Assembly (NCBI GenBank): GCA_963575745.1
Contig: CAUYUJ010020562.1
Location: 91,797 to 115,086 of the forward strand
Reading direction: 5' to 3'
Source: Prorocentrum cordatum
Taxonomy: Eukaryota; Sar; Dinophyceae; Prorocentrales; Prorocentraceae
Length of the DNA: 23,290 nt
Positions 1 through 7,554 of this stretch are shown piece after piece. Each line of letters starts with the position of its first letter. Position 1 is the first letter of the stretch. The translations under genes were made by a program, and so were the position numbers. The notes beneath the pieces were generated by a model. The model did not search any database, had not been told where the DNA came from, and was given only the letters and a program-made list of their open reading frames with translations.

Positions 1-143
1 AGACACCCAAGATCGGCCTAACACGGCACAACCACGAGGGCCCCAAAATGACCCCAGAGGCGCCCCAAAACGGCACCTAAGAAACCTCAAACATGTATCC
101 CAAAGTCCTCCGAGACGCTTCCCACAACATCCCAACGAACATC
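1..143. repeat. Diverged C-rich array (CCCCAAGA/GGCCCC family), partial
   Basis: Short C-rich words of the type CCCCAAAA, GAGGCGCCCC and CCCAAGATCGGCC recur irregularly. They match the better preserved arrays near 3.56, 11.5, 13.4 and 20.2 kb, with the C-rich strand on plus as in those. The array runs off the left edge of the window and stops where the reverse-transcriptase remnant begins. No gene is visible in it. Confidence 0.55.
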
Positions 144-178
144 TTAGATTGAGTTTTCCACTCGCCATTCGTCTCCCA

Positions 179-398
179 TCAAGCAACACATCGCACGTAG
201 TACGGCACCGAATGGTTTGGCCCGCCAGTCTGATGCGCTGGAATGCCGAAGGTGCACACTGTATTGCAGCACGCCTCGCCCTCGAACTCGCAGGCCAGCA
301 TGCCCCGCTCGTCCTCGCGGATCTTGACATGCAAGTGCGCTCCCTGGACGTCGGTGGCGAGTGAGAAGAATGACCTCGCGTCGGTCTTCGTGAAATCT
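179..398 (-). pseudogene. Reverse-transcriptase palm fragment of a decayed retroelement
   Basis: A minus-strand frame of 72 codons ends in TGA (181-179), and nearly every codon ends in G or C. It contains SLATDVQGAHLHVKI, which resembles reverse-transcriptase motif A as I remember it from dinoflagellate polyproteins (an Asp followed by AHR-like residues). It then has LACEFEGE and NTVCTFGI, like the segment around motif B. No YxDD box follows, because the frame stops and a C-rich array takes over, so the catalytic core is incomplete. On the 5' side the frame closes at a TAA, and CTCCAG just before position 398 could be a splice acceptor or a frameshift point. I infer a dead copy. The family call rests on remembered motif spacing, not on a search. 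Confidence 0.5.
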
Positions 399-472
399 CT
401 GGAGGTCGTTTAATTCGCGGGCATCGGCATCCCGTGCTGGTTCCAGCATCAATCCCGCGGTTCACGCCGACC

Positions 473-656
473 TCACGCGCCCCGACGTGGACGAGTCTCT
501 TCTCGCCGCTCGCTCTCCAGGACTGCCAGCGCCGCGATGGCGCAATTGTCATGGAGGCGGTTGCGCAGCTGCCCCACGGACATCTAGATCATCTTGCCCG
601 CCTTCACCTCGTCCCCGAGGCGCTCTCGGAGCCGGCCGACGCGGTCTTCCACGCTG
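473..656 (-). pseudogene. Retroelement polyprotein fragment just upstream of the RT core, with in-frame stop
   Basis: A minus-strand frame with strong G/C third positions reads SVEDRVGRLRERLGDEVKAG, then a TAG stop at 586-584, then continues in the same frame as MSVGQLRNRLHD and IAALAVLESERREE before TGA (475-473). In dinoflagellate retroelement polyproteins, as I recall them, an 'SVE...V...L.EE...G.M' block and an 'IAALA.LE' block lie shortly before RT motif A. Their order here matches the fragment at 179-398. An AG (658-657) sits at the 5' edge. The internal stop and the frame change toward the RT fragment indicate decay, unless the stop reflects a sequence error. Confidence 0.45.
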
Positions 657-662
657 CTACAA

Positions 663-1029
663 TTAATTTGCCGCCTCAGTGGCGGCCCAATTGGCCGCCC
701 CCCGGTCGAGACGCCGCTTCGCCAGCTCCTCGAAGTGCCCCCCCCTGCCCGGGCATCTCGCGCAGCCAGCCCGCCGTGGCCCCCGTCTCCAGCCCCTTCA
801 TCAAATCCGCACCTGGACCCCCGGCTCCGCGTTGAAGTGCCGCTAGCAGACAGAAGCGGACGGACTGCCTCTCCACGATGCACCCCAAGTCGCCGCCGTG
901 GCCCGTCCGCCCCTTAGCCCCCGACCAGCCTTCGAGGATCCCCCCGGCCACCTCGTAGACCTCTTTCCTCGCGAGATCGGAAGGCTCGCTCGGGTCGGCG
1001 CCGGCCCGGTGTTTCTGCGCCGCCAGCTT
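663..1029 (-). pseudogene. Retroelement polyprotein fragment (pre-RT region) with a G-run frameshift
   Basis: On the minus strand a G/C3-rich frame starts near 1029 with KLAAQKHRAGADPSEPSDLA. It continues with EVAGGILEGW, then VERQSVRFCLLAALQRGAG and TAGWLREMPGQGG. At a run of eight C on the plus strand (738-745) the coding signal moves to another frame, reading HFEELAKRRLDRGAANWA to a TAA at 665-663. The line-up of an 'RLLAAL..AG' block, a 'MP' block and an 'F.EL..RRLD' block again fits the pre-RT part of dinoflagellate polyproteins. The frameshift lies in a homopolymer, so either decay or a sequencing error could explain it. Confidence 0.45.
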
Positions 1030-1091
1030 GGACGGGGCGCGTTCTGCGGCCCCCCGCCCGCCCGCGGCTTCCGCCGCGCCCCAAGCTCGTT

Positions 1092-2123
1092 TCAGATCGG
1101 GAACTTCCGCGGGCCTGGGCCCCAGCGGCGGGGCGAGCGAAGGCCCGCGCAGTCGTGAAATCCTCCTGGGTCTTCGATGCGCTCGCAGCAGCGCGGCGGC
1201 CCTGCGCCTCGCGATTGGCGCGAGGGCCTCGTGGTCGCGCGCCTCTTATCACCCCGCCACGCCGCGGCGATAGCGCCCGCGTGGCAGTTGGGGCCCGCGT
1301 CGCAGCGGCGCCCGCGGGTCGCGCCGTCGTGCTCCGAGAGCGCCTCGAGCAGATCCGGCCTCGTCGGGGGCCACTCCGCAAGATCGAGATAGCGACCTCC
1401 GGGCCGCGGCGCTTGGCGGGGACGGGGCCGCCACATCTGCCCGCCAGGCACTCGCCGCTGCCCCGCCCGATGGGCCTTGTCCGGGCGGGCTGATCTCAGG
1501 ATGATCTCGTTTGGGGGGGGGCCCGCGCTGCGCCCCCCCGCCCTCGCCGTCGCCCCTCTCCGCGACCGCGACGGAGGATCGTTTTCAAGTAAGAACCCGC
1601 CCCCCACCCACCCCGCAGTTGGCAGTGAGCCGCCCTGCCGAGCTGCCCATGCCCTGCACCGTCTACTCGCGCAGCTGCGGGGGCCGACCCGCGGCGCCCG
1701 CGGTCTTGAGCGCGGCGTCGCCCCGCCCGCGCACTTGCGACCGAAGCGCCGCGGGCGGCGGCGGCCGCGGCCCCTGGCACGCGCCCTTCGCGACGAACTG
1801 AAGCCCCCCGCGACGGGGCCGAGGTCGGCGGTCAGCCGGCCGACGAGGCGCGTCGCACTCGGGCGCGGCGCGCCGAAGCGGCCCCGATGGAGGGCCGCAG
1901 CGCGCGCGCCGTCGAGGGCGAGGAGCTCGCCCGGCATCGGCAGCTGCCGCGTGCTGGCTAGGCGCCGACCGCGGAGAGCGCGATGGCGGACGGCACCGAG
2001 GCCCCCAGGTTGCTCTTGAAGGCCGGCCGCCCGCGCGCCGCTCGTCAGCCGGGCCGTCAGCGCGCGGAGGGCGAAGTCGGCGAATTGGCTGGGCACCTGG
2101 CGCCCCAGTTTTTCGCGACCCAT
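1092..2123 (-). CDS. Long minus-strand open frame, possible upstream part of the same retroelement
   Basis: An uninterrupted 343-codon frame starts at ATG (2123-2121). It has clear G/C third-position bias in several stretches: QVPSQFADFALRALTARLTS, LPMPGELLALDGARAAA, RLVGRLTADLGPVAGG and RYLDLAEWPPTRPDLLEAL. The opposite strand is also open, as GC-rich DNA allows, but its products are Arg/Pro/Ala-rich without coherent segments. The frame lies directly upstream (minus sense) of the RT-like fragments. It may be the amino-terminal, gag-like part of the same element. I see no zinc knuckle. From about residue 200 onward it is Arg/Gly-rich and may have changed frame. Confidence 0.4.
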   Translation of the reverse strand: MGREKLGRQVPSQFADFALRALTARLTSGARAAGLQEQPGGLGAVRHRALRGRRLASTRQLPMPGELLALDGARAAALHRGRFGAPRPSATRLVGRLTADLGPVAGGFSSSRRARARGRGRRRPRRFGRKCAGGATPRSRPRAPRVGPRSCASRRCRAWAARQGGSLPTAGWVGGGFLLENDPPSRSRRGATARAGGRSAGPPPNEIILRSARPDKAHRAGQRRVPGGQMWRPRPRQAPRPGGRYLDLAEWPPTRPDLLEALSEHDGATRGRRCDAGPNCHAGAIAAAWRGDKRRATTRPSRQSRGAGPPRCCERIEDPGGFHDCAGLRSPRRWGPGPRKFPI

Positions 2124-2289
2124 ATTTCACCAGCCGCATCAGGCGCGGCCCTCGGCGGCCCACCCACACAACTCGCGATTCGAGGCTGCGGGGGGGCGAG
2201 CCACGAGCACGCCCCATTTACCTGCTGCCAGCCTCTCACGGCAGCGTCGGATAGGTCGGCGTCGCCCGACCCGGCCAGGCCCGCTTCCT

Positions 2290-3300
2290 CTAGGTGCGCC
2301 GTCGCGCCAAGGCTGCGCGCGGATGCCGCGACATCTGCCCGTCGCTTCTTCCCTGAAGAAATAAAACGCCACCACATGCGGCTGCGCTCTGCGCCCCGCC
2401 CCCTGGATTCTGGTGGGCCGCCCCGCTTCTGCCCCGCCCCCTTGCCCTCTCAAAATCGAATTCGCTCCCCGATGGGGCGCGTGGAGACGCTTCCCGCTCG
2501 CGGATTTCACTTGCGGGCGTCTGGGTGGCCGCGCGAGGCGGGCGCCCGCCCCGGGGCGCCGCGCGGCGCCGCCCCCTCGCCTGCGATCTCCTCGGCGGGC
2601 CGCCACGCAGGAGCGGCCCCCGCCCCGAAACGTCGCGCGCGGGCCCAGCTGACACCCGCCCCGCGGAGGCTGCCTGCCCGACGATGGCGCGAGCTGCCCC
2701 CGCGCGGAGCCCTGCCGCGCGGGCGCAGCCACCCGGGGCCGCTAGCCGCCAGTCTGCGGACGGCGGCAGCAGGGGGGCGCTGACCCGCTGGCCCCGAGGC
2801 GCCGTCGTCGTCGCCCTGACGTCAGCGCCGCGCGCAGCCTCTGCCTGGCGGCGTCGGCAGCAGCCGCTGACTTGGGCGTCCCGGATCGGCAGCGCCGACT
2901 CGGGGGGCCCTGCGAGGCCTTGCCCCGCGGGTCTACCCCGCCATCTGGCCCTCTGCACTCGCGCCGCGGGTTGCCATGCACGACGCAGAGCGATCATGCG
3001 CGATGGAAGCAGAATTTCTTCGGGTCGCGCATGGCCATCTTGGAATTGCAGCTCTTCTCGCCGTCCAGCGCCTGCGAGGCGCGCCCCGCGCCCTGGTCGG
3101 ATGCGCGGCCGCCCCCTTTGCGCGCCCCGCTCTTGCGCACCTGCATCGGCGAGCTGAGCCCCCGCTGCCGCGGCCGCCGCCGCGGCCGCTGCCGCAGGCC
3201 GGCGCGCTTGCGAGAGCCAGCGGCGTCGTGGATTGCCGCTCCATGGCCGCCGATCGAGTCGTTGAGCGCCCTCCGGAGCGCCGCGTGGATCTGCGCGCGC
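2290..3300 (-). CDS. GC-rich minus-strand open frame, coding status uncertain
   Basis: The minus strand stays open over more than 1 kb, with Ala/Arg/Gly-rich translation and mostly G/C third positions in parts (for example VSGCCRRRQAEAARGADVRA and ADWRLAAPGGCARAAGLRAG). The region includes repeat copy 1 (3011-3301), and within that copy a different minus frame looks more protein-like. I recognise no domain. High GC alone can keep frames open, so this may be non-coding or decayed retroelement sequence. Confidence 0.2.
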   Translation of the reverse strand, partial: ARADPRGAPEGAQRLDRRPWSGNPRRRWLSQARRPAAAAAAAAAAAGAQLADAGAQERGAQRGRPRIRPGRGARLAGAGRREELQFQDGHARPEEILLPSRMIALRRAWQPAARVQRARWRGRPAGQGLAGPPESALPIRDAQVSGCCRRRQAEAARGADVRATTTAPRGQRVSAPLLPPSADWRLAAPGGCARAAGLRAGAARAIVGQAASAGRVSAGPARDVSGRGPLLRGGPPRRSQARGRRRAAPRGGRPPRAATQTPASEIREREASPRAPSGSEFDFERARGRGRSGAAHQNPGGGAQSAAACGGVLFLQGRSDGQMSRHPRAALARRRT

Positions 3301-3301
3301 A
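3011..3301. repeat. 291-bp direct repeat, copy 1
   Basis: This segment matches 4432-4722 without indels at a constant offset of 1421 bp. I count four substitutions, at about 3016, 3145, 3167 and 3244. On the minus strand both copies keep one frame open: AQIHAALRRALNDSIGG, then an Arg-rich stretch, then VRKSGARKGGGRASDQGAG and EKSCNSKMAMRDPK. The flanks are unrelated on both sides. Confidence 0.9.
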
Positions 3302-3315
3302 TTTTCGACTCCTGG

Positions 3316-3555
3316 GAAGGCCAAAAAACGACGACCCTCACGAGGATTCTGGCCCCGAGGGGGGGGGGGGGGAGTTTGGCCCCTCTGCTCGTCTTTGAAG
3401 CCAAAAACATTGATTTTACAAGGGTGTTGGCCCCATTTTGGCTTTCTGAGGGGGCCGCGCTCATCTTCCCTCATAGCAGAATCATTGATTTTACTAAGGT
3501 TTTGGGTTCATTTTGTCCTTCTCAGGGGGCAGCTCTCCTTTCCGCTTCTGCGGAG
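3316..3555. repeat. About 75-bp imperfect tandem repeat, three copies
   Basis: Three units are visible, beginning near 3316 (GAAGGCCAAAAAACG), 3397 (GAAGCCAAAAACATTG) and 3473 (TAGCAGAATCATTG). The CATTGATTTTAC words at 3408 and 3483 lie 75 bp apart. The first unit carries a run of 14 G (3359-3372). This spacer lies between repeat copy 1 and the C-rich array. Confidence 0.7.
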
Positions 3556-3835
3556 CTCGCAAGAGGCTCCAAGATGGCCCCAAGAGGCCCCCAGGAGGCT
3601 CCCAAGAGGCCTCCAAGAGGCCCCCCAGAGGCCCCCAAGCGGCCCCAAGAAGCCCCCAAGAGGCTCCCACGAGGCCCCACGAGGCCCCAAGAGGCCCCCA
3701 AGAGGGAAGATGGAGGCCCCCACGAGGCCCCCACGAGGCCCCAAGAGGCCCCCAAGAGGCCCCCTAGAGGCCCCCTAGAGGCCCCCAAGGCCCCACGAGG
3801 CTCCAAGAGGCTCCCAAGAGGCCCCACGAGGAGCC
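3556..3835. repeat. C-rich array of GAGGCCCC(C)AA units
   Basis: Units of roughly 10-15 bp such as AAGAGGCCCCCAAG, CACGAGGCCCC and CTAGAGGCCCC repeat across about 280 bp. All three plus frames are open through it and give Arg/Pro/Gly/Ala peptides, and the minus strand gives Gly/Leu/Trp/Ala peptides. That is expected of a low-complexity array and does not support a protein. Confidence 0.9.
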
Positions 3836-4235
3836 CGAACGACTCACATCAGGACGAGGGGCCCGAACGACTCACACCACGAAGAGCCCGAACGACTCAC
3901 ACCACAAGGAGGGCCCGAACGACTCACACCAGGACGAGGCGCCCGAACGACTCACACCACGAGGAGCCCGAAGGACTCACACCACGACGCGGGCCCCGAA
4001 CGACTCACACCACGAGGAGCCCGAACGAGTCACACCAGGAGGAGGGGCTTGAACGACTCACACCAGGATGAGGGGCCCGAACAACTCACACCACGAGAAG
4101 CCCGAACGACTCACATCAGGACGAAGAGCCCGAACGACTCACACCACGAAGAGCCCGAACGACTCACGCCAGGAAGAAGGGCCCGAACGACTCACACCAG
4201 GACGAGAAACCCCAAACGATTCAAATCACGAGGAG
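3830..4235. repeat. 25-28-bp minisatellite (CCCGAACGACTCACACCAGG family)
   Basis: About 14 units, with the word CGAACGACTCAC recurring every 25-28 bp (for example near 3836, 3864, 3889, 3916 and 3944). Two alternating tails occur, CAGGACGAGGG and CACGAGGAG or CACGAAGAG. The array follows the C-rich array without a gap and decays near 4215-4235. Confidence 0.9.
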
Positions 4236-4431
4236 CGCTTTCTCCCCCTCCTCCTCCGCCTCGCCCTCCCCCCGCCCCCCTCACAAGGAGGATGTGCAAG
4301 GAGGCGTGGGGAAGGAGGAACAGGGGAGATATGCGGGGCCAAGCGGACACACGCCTGAAAAACACGACTGTCAGCATGCTTCGCGAGAGTTGCTGCTGCG
4401 AGATGGGCTGGTGGGAATACGCGAAGCGTAA
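4236..4431. other. Unique spacer with a 35-bp motif shared with 20.8 kb
   Basis: A pyrimidine-rich start (4240-4285) is followed by unique sequence. Positions 4402-4436 resemble 20798-20832: GATGGGCTGGTGGG and TACGCGAAGCGT are shared exactly, with five mismatches in 35. On minus, the frame of the adjacent broken gene continues across this stretch (FPPAHLAAATLAKHADS), so it may be the tail of that gene. Confidence 0.4.
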
Positions 4432-4722
4432 AGAATGTCTTCGGGTCGCGCATGGCCATCTTGGAATTGCAGCTCTTCTCGCCGTCCAGCGCCTGCGAGG
4501 CGCGCCCCGCGCCCTGGTCGGATGCGCGGCCGCCCCCTTTGCGCGCCCCGCTCTTGCGCACCTGCGTCGGCGAGCTGAGCCCCCGCCGCCGCGGCCGCCG
4601 CCGCGGCCGCTGCCGCAGGCCGGCGCGCTTGCGAGAGCCAGCGGCGTCGTGGATTGCCGCTCCTTGGCCGCCGATCGAGTCGTTGAGCGCCCTCCGGAGC
4701 GCCGCGTGGATCTGCGCGCGCA
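4432..4722. repeat. 291-bp direct repeat, copy 2
   Basis: Second copy of the segment at 3011-3301. Its minus-strand frame joins the frame of the broken gene at 4726-5400 across a single TAA (4726-4724), so this copy appears to sit in its original coding context, while copy 1 looks transplanted. Between the copies lie the 75-bp repeat, the C-rich array and the 25-28-bp minisatellite. Confidence 0.9.
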
Positions 4723-4725
4723 CTT

Positions 4726-5400
4726 ACTGCGCCGGCCGCCTAGCCTTCTCGCGCACGAGACGCACGCACTGCAGGGCCCGAGTCCGAAGCCAGCGCCCGG
4801 CACAGGCCGCGGGCTCTCGTTGCCCTGCGATTCCTGCCCGTTCGCGCGGGACTACCCGTTGATGGCCGCGTCCGCCCAGGCGCGCGTCGCCCCCGAGCTG
4901 GGCCAAGGCCAGGGTCAGGAGGTCGGGGCCCTCGCCCTCCTCCGCTGAGTAGAGCGACGTCAATGCCTCCACCCCGACGCTGTCTGCCACATCTCGAAGT
5001 AGGACTTGGCCGGCACCTGGCTCTCCTGGTGCGCCCAGAACGCCGTCAAGAAATTCAGCCGCATCGCCTGGTGAACGGATGCACTCAGGCCGGCGCGCGT
5101 CGGCCTCGCCATCCATCTTCTGCCGCGCCCGCAACTTTGCAGCCGCTTTCGCGCGAGGCCCCATCCGGGCCCCCGCGTCAAATTCGAGCGCATCCTTGGC
5201 CGGCGCCCTGACGTCGCCGCCCGGGCCCATCGCGTTGACGACCTCCCCGTGCTCGCCCGCGGGAGCGCGGCGGCGCCTTCGCGCGCCGCGGACAGCCCTC
5301 CGTTCGCGAGGAGAAAGCGCAGGCCCGAGTTCGGCAGTTTGATCGCAATATCCTTCACACCCTGCGCGAATCCAAGCCGTCTGGACTGAACGGTTTCGGA
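4726..5400 (-). pseudogene. Broken minus-strand coding region, unrecognised
   Basis: The coding signal (third positions nearly all G/C) switches frame several times. From about 5390 one frame reads GFAQGVKDIAIKLPNSGLRF and LLANGGLSAAREGAAALPR. Near 5250 a second frame takes over with EHGEVVNAMGPGGDVRAPAK and RAKAAAKLRARQKMDGEADA. Near 5080 the first frame returns with VHQAMRLNFLTAFWAHQESQ and VPAKSYFEMWQTASGWRH, then TGA. The second frame then continues as LYSAEEGEGPDLLTLALAQL and ALQCVRLVREKARRPAQ, then TAA, then repeat copy 2. Either this is a pseudogene or it is several short exons. I do not recognise the family. A retroelement gag region is possible, given the neighbours. Confidence 0.4.
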
Positions 5401-5993
5401 CCGAGCGGCAGTGCCCCCGCCTTGGCAGACCGACCCCGACATGCAGCGCGGCCGCGAAGGCATCTCCCCCCCGCGCCCGCGGCGGACGAGGGCCCCCGGG
5501 CGGGGCGGGCGTCGTCGACCCGCGGGGGCGCCCGACGGCCGACGGGGGTTCGGGGCCGCCCCGCGGGCCAGCGAGAGCTCGCCACCTGGGCCCACCTCTG
5601 CCGAGACTGGACCGTCTCCAGTCGCCCCCTGCACGGGCGCGGGCGCCGCGGCCGGCGCCCCGCCAGCACGCGGGCATGGCTTTTGGCTTGCTCGCGCCTG
5701 AATGGCGGGGGGGGGGGGCTGCCCCGATGGGTCGCGCAGGCCCCCCCCCCATCAGACATCTGGTCGCTCCTAATTTTTCGACGCGCGGGTCCCGGAGATC
5801 TGTCGTCATTCGCCCTCAATCGTTCCCAACGCCCCTGCGGCCTGGCGAGGGCACCCAGGCGGCGCAGAACAAAAAACAACCAAAAACTGGACGCTCCACT
5901 TCCTGTGGAGCGTCGGATCTCTGGGCCCGGCGGCGCCCCCGCGGCAGTTCCGCTAGTGGGGAGCGGGGGCTGGCGAGCCATTGCCCCGGGGAG
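5401..5993. other. GC-rich stretch without a supportable gene
   Basis: Both strands are open in several frames because GC is very high, but none shows a coherent protein. A homopolymer G run (about 5707-5717) and C runs (about 5740-5750) occur. One clear hairpin lies at 5890-5914. Confidence 0.5.
5890..5914. other. Perfect 10-bp hairpin with 5-nt loop
   Basis: The arm GACGCTCCAC (5890-5899) pairs exactly with GTGGAGCGTC (5905-5914) around the loop TTCCT. It lies just after an A-rich stretch in the GC-rich gap left of the minus-strand exon. Its function is unknown. Confidence 0.75.
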
Positions 5994-6305
5994 TCACGCA
6001 GGGCCCGCCGCCGCCGCGTCATTCCCCAGGACGGCCCACCCCCGACCCGTCGGACCTGCGGAGCTCGACGAGCTGCCCAGGTCGTCGCCCCCGCGCGCGC
6101 CGGCCGCCTTCAGAGAAACGCGCCGGCGCATCTGGCAGACCGCGCCGTGGTCCTTTGGGCCTGGCAAGTCGTCGAGGTAGGTCGAGTTCAGAGGCGAGCT
6201 GCCGTTCGCCCCGCCGCGGCCCCCGACCTCGTGGAGCCTGGCCACCTTGCGCATCTTCGCGCACGCGATGTGGTTGCTGCCGGTCCGGAAGATTTCTCCC
6301 CTCCC
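5994..6305 (-). CDS. Probable minus-strand exon of an unrecognised protein
   Basis: The minus frame opens directly after a TAG at 6308-6306. The AG of that triplet can serve as splice acceptor, giving an exon from 6305 in phase 0. It reads EIFRTGSNHIACAKMRKVAR, LHEVGGRGGANGSS, LNSTYLDDLPGPKDHGAVCQ and MRRRVSLKAAG, with almost every codon ending in G or C. The frame stays open down to 5994. Its last third is Ser/Gly/Ala-rich and may be intron. The family is not recognised. It is transcribed away from gene 1. Confidence 0.5.
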   Translation of the reverse strand, partial: GRGEIFRTGSNHIACAKMRKVARLHEVGGRGGANGSSPLNSTYLDDLPGPKDHGAVCQMRRRVSLKAAGARGGDDLGSSSSSAGPTGRGWAVLGNDAAAAGPA

Positions 6306-6540
6306 CTAAGGTACCGCGGCGGTAATTTTAACTGCCGAGTGTCGGCGGTTATTTTTTACTGCCAAGGGACTTCTTTGAGTGATGTTGTATATAAGTGTTG
6401 TGTTTATGTATTTTGTTGTCATGGTTTCGTTTTGGTTTGCATGTTTTTAACATTTCGACCGCGTGTATTTCAATTTGTATACCCTGAACCCTTGGATAAT
6501 TGTCCACTTCGTCTTCGATCACACCCTTTTGGGGGGATGA
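6306..6540. other. AT-rich divergent intergenic region or intron
   Basis: Composition drops sharply to AT-rich, with T-runs on plus (for example TATTTTTTACTG, GTTGTATATAAG, TGTTTTTAACATTTC). A small imperfect inverted repeat spans about 6324-6346 (AACTGCCGA and TCGGCGGTT). The region separates a minus exon that starts near 6305 from plus gene 1 at 6724. It could hold start signals for both directions or be the 5' intron of the minus gene. A minus frame that crosses it shows no coding bias. Confidence 0.4.
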
Positions 6541-6552
6541 GTCAACCACTGT

Positions 6553-6611
6553 AATTGCGAGGACATCTCGAGCGAGAGCGCCGTTACGAATTGCGAGGAA
6601 TCTCGAGCGAT
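6553..6611. repeat. Direct repeat AATTGCGAGGA..TCTCGAGCGA, two copies 36 bp apart
   Basis: AATTGCGAGGACATCTCGAGCG begins at 6553 and AATTGCGAGGAATCTCGAGCG begins at 6589, differing by a 1-bp indel and one substitution. The pair lies 110-170 bp upstream of the gene 1 ATG, so it could be regulatory. It could equally be a small duplication. Confidence 0.6.
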
Positions 6612-6644
6612 ACACAAAGCGGTGAGGATGACGACAAATGACGA

Positions 6645-6665
6645 CCATTGCCAATTTGGCTCTAG
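6645..6665 (+). promoter_or_regulatory. Candidate relict spliced-leader sequence upstream of gene 1
   Basis: GCCAATTTGGCTCTAG matches the core of the dinoflagellate spliced leader (GCCATTTTGGCTCAAG) at 14 of 16 positions. Over the 21-nt stretch, 17 positions agree. It sits 58 nt before the ATG of gene 1, in plus sense. Known dinoflagellate genes often keep such remnants from reinsertion of trans-spliced cDNA. The call is inference from similarity and position. Confidence 0.5.
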
Positions 6666-6723
6666 AAACCGATCGAAGGCATACGTTCGCCAAGAGCCCC
6701 TTCTTACTACGCTCGGCGTGGAG

Positions 6724-7554
6724 ATGGCGGCCGATCCCTGCGTGATTGAGGTCGAGGACACTCCTGTGCCCGCGCAGTCGGTGGAAGAGGGCATGCCGCC
6801 GACGGACCACGCGACGGACCAAGAGGAGGAGGAGCAGATCCCGTGCACGCAGACCTTGCCTGATAGGATGCCTGAGGACTGGTCGCTCGACCCTGCCAAG
6901 TGGCCACGGTCGACGCCATGGTCGCAGAACCCGTTCAACCCAGAGAATGACGTGGCAACGGCCGAGATGGCGGAAGAGGCGGCAGGCGGCGCCACCCCGT
7001 CCGTGCTCGACGCTTCGGTCGCGGTCGACTCCGACGAGGACCCGCTGCTTAAGCCCCAGAGTGGAGCCGCCTCAAGCGTCTGGCGCGACTCGGTCGACAT
7101 GGATTTCGCTGAGGCGGCGGCGAAGCGGGGCTCTGAGGGTGTCATCGCCGAGCCCCCGAAGAAGAAGAAGCGGAACGTGAAGTTGAGGCTGGATGACGAA
7201 AGCGTGCACCTCCAGGCGCAGGAGTACCCCCGCCCGATGGCGGCGCAGCTGACTGGGCCAGTGGACCAGGGCGCGGACTTCCTGCAGGGCACGCCGCCCT
7301 CGAAGAAGATGATGATGAATGAAATCGCCGTGATGGTCGAGGACATCACGCACTCGGCAGAGTCGCAGGACGAGTCCACGGTCGTGGCGAAGCTCAAGGC
7401 TTTGGTCACCTCGAACAACACGAAGCGCCTGCTCACCCTGAAGTCGGACACGCCGACTCCCGAGAAGACCGAGAAGACCGAGAAGACCGAGAAGGGGGAG
7501 GATGCCGAGTTCGACGACACAGTGGACTGGGCGACCTACTGGGACGAGGTCAAG
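6724..7554 (+). CDS. Gene 1, exon 1: acidic protein with nuclear-type basic patch
   Basis: This exon has 277 codons with strong G/C third positions. I chose the ATG at 6724 because the coding signal begins there; an earlier in-frame ATG at 6628 would add residues encoded across the spliced-leader-like stretch. Residues 1-135 are acidic and disordered-looking (EEEEQ at 34-38, VDSDED at 101-106). A basic patch EPPKKKKRNVKLR (143-155) looks like a nuclear localisation signal. Residues 196-245 may be helical. PEKTEKTEKTEK (247-258) is a small tripeptide repeat. The end, DWATYWDEVK, leads into exon 2. A GA donor after AAG (7554) keeps phase 0, and a GT donor at 7549 is an alternative. The function is unknown. 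Confidence 0.7.

Noticed and set aside
594-2783. Several plus-strand open frames over the first 3 kb
   Set aside because: They oppose the minus frames that carry the G/C third-position signal and recognisable segments; their own products are Arg/Pro/Ala-rich without structure.
3430-3445. CCATTTTGGCT, an 11-bp match to the spliced leader
   Set aside because: It lies in a 75-bp tandem repeat, lacks the CAAG end and CCGTAG start, and precedes no coding start.
3395-4071. Arg/Pro/Gly-rich plus ORFs and Gly/Leu/Trp-rich minus ORFs over the C-rich array
   Set aside because: All frames are open because the unit lacks stop codons; this is a repeat artefact.
5355-5981. 208-residue minus ORF across 5.4-6.0 kb
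   Set aside because: Arg/Pro-rich with no consistent codon-ending bias; it crosses G- and C-runs and an A-rich stretch.
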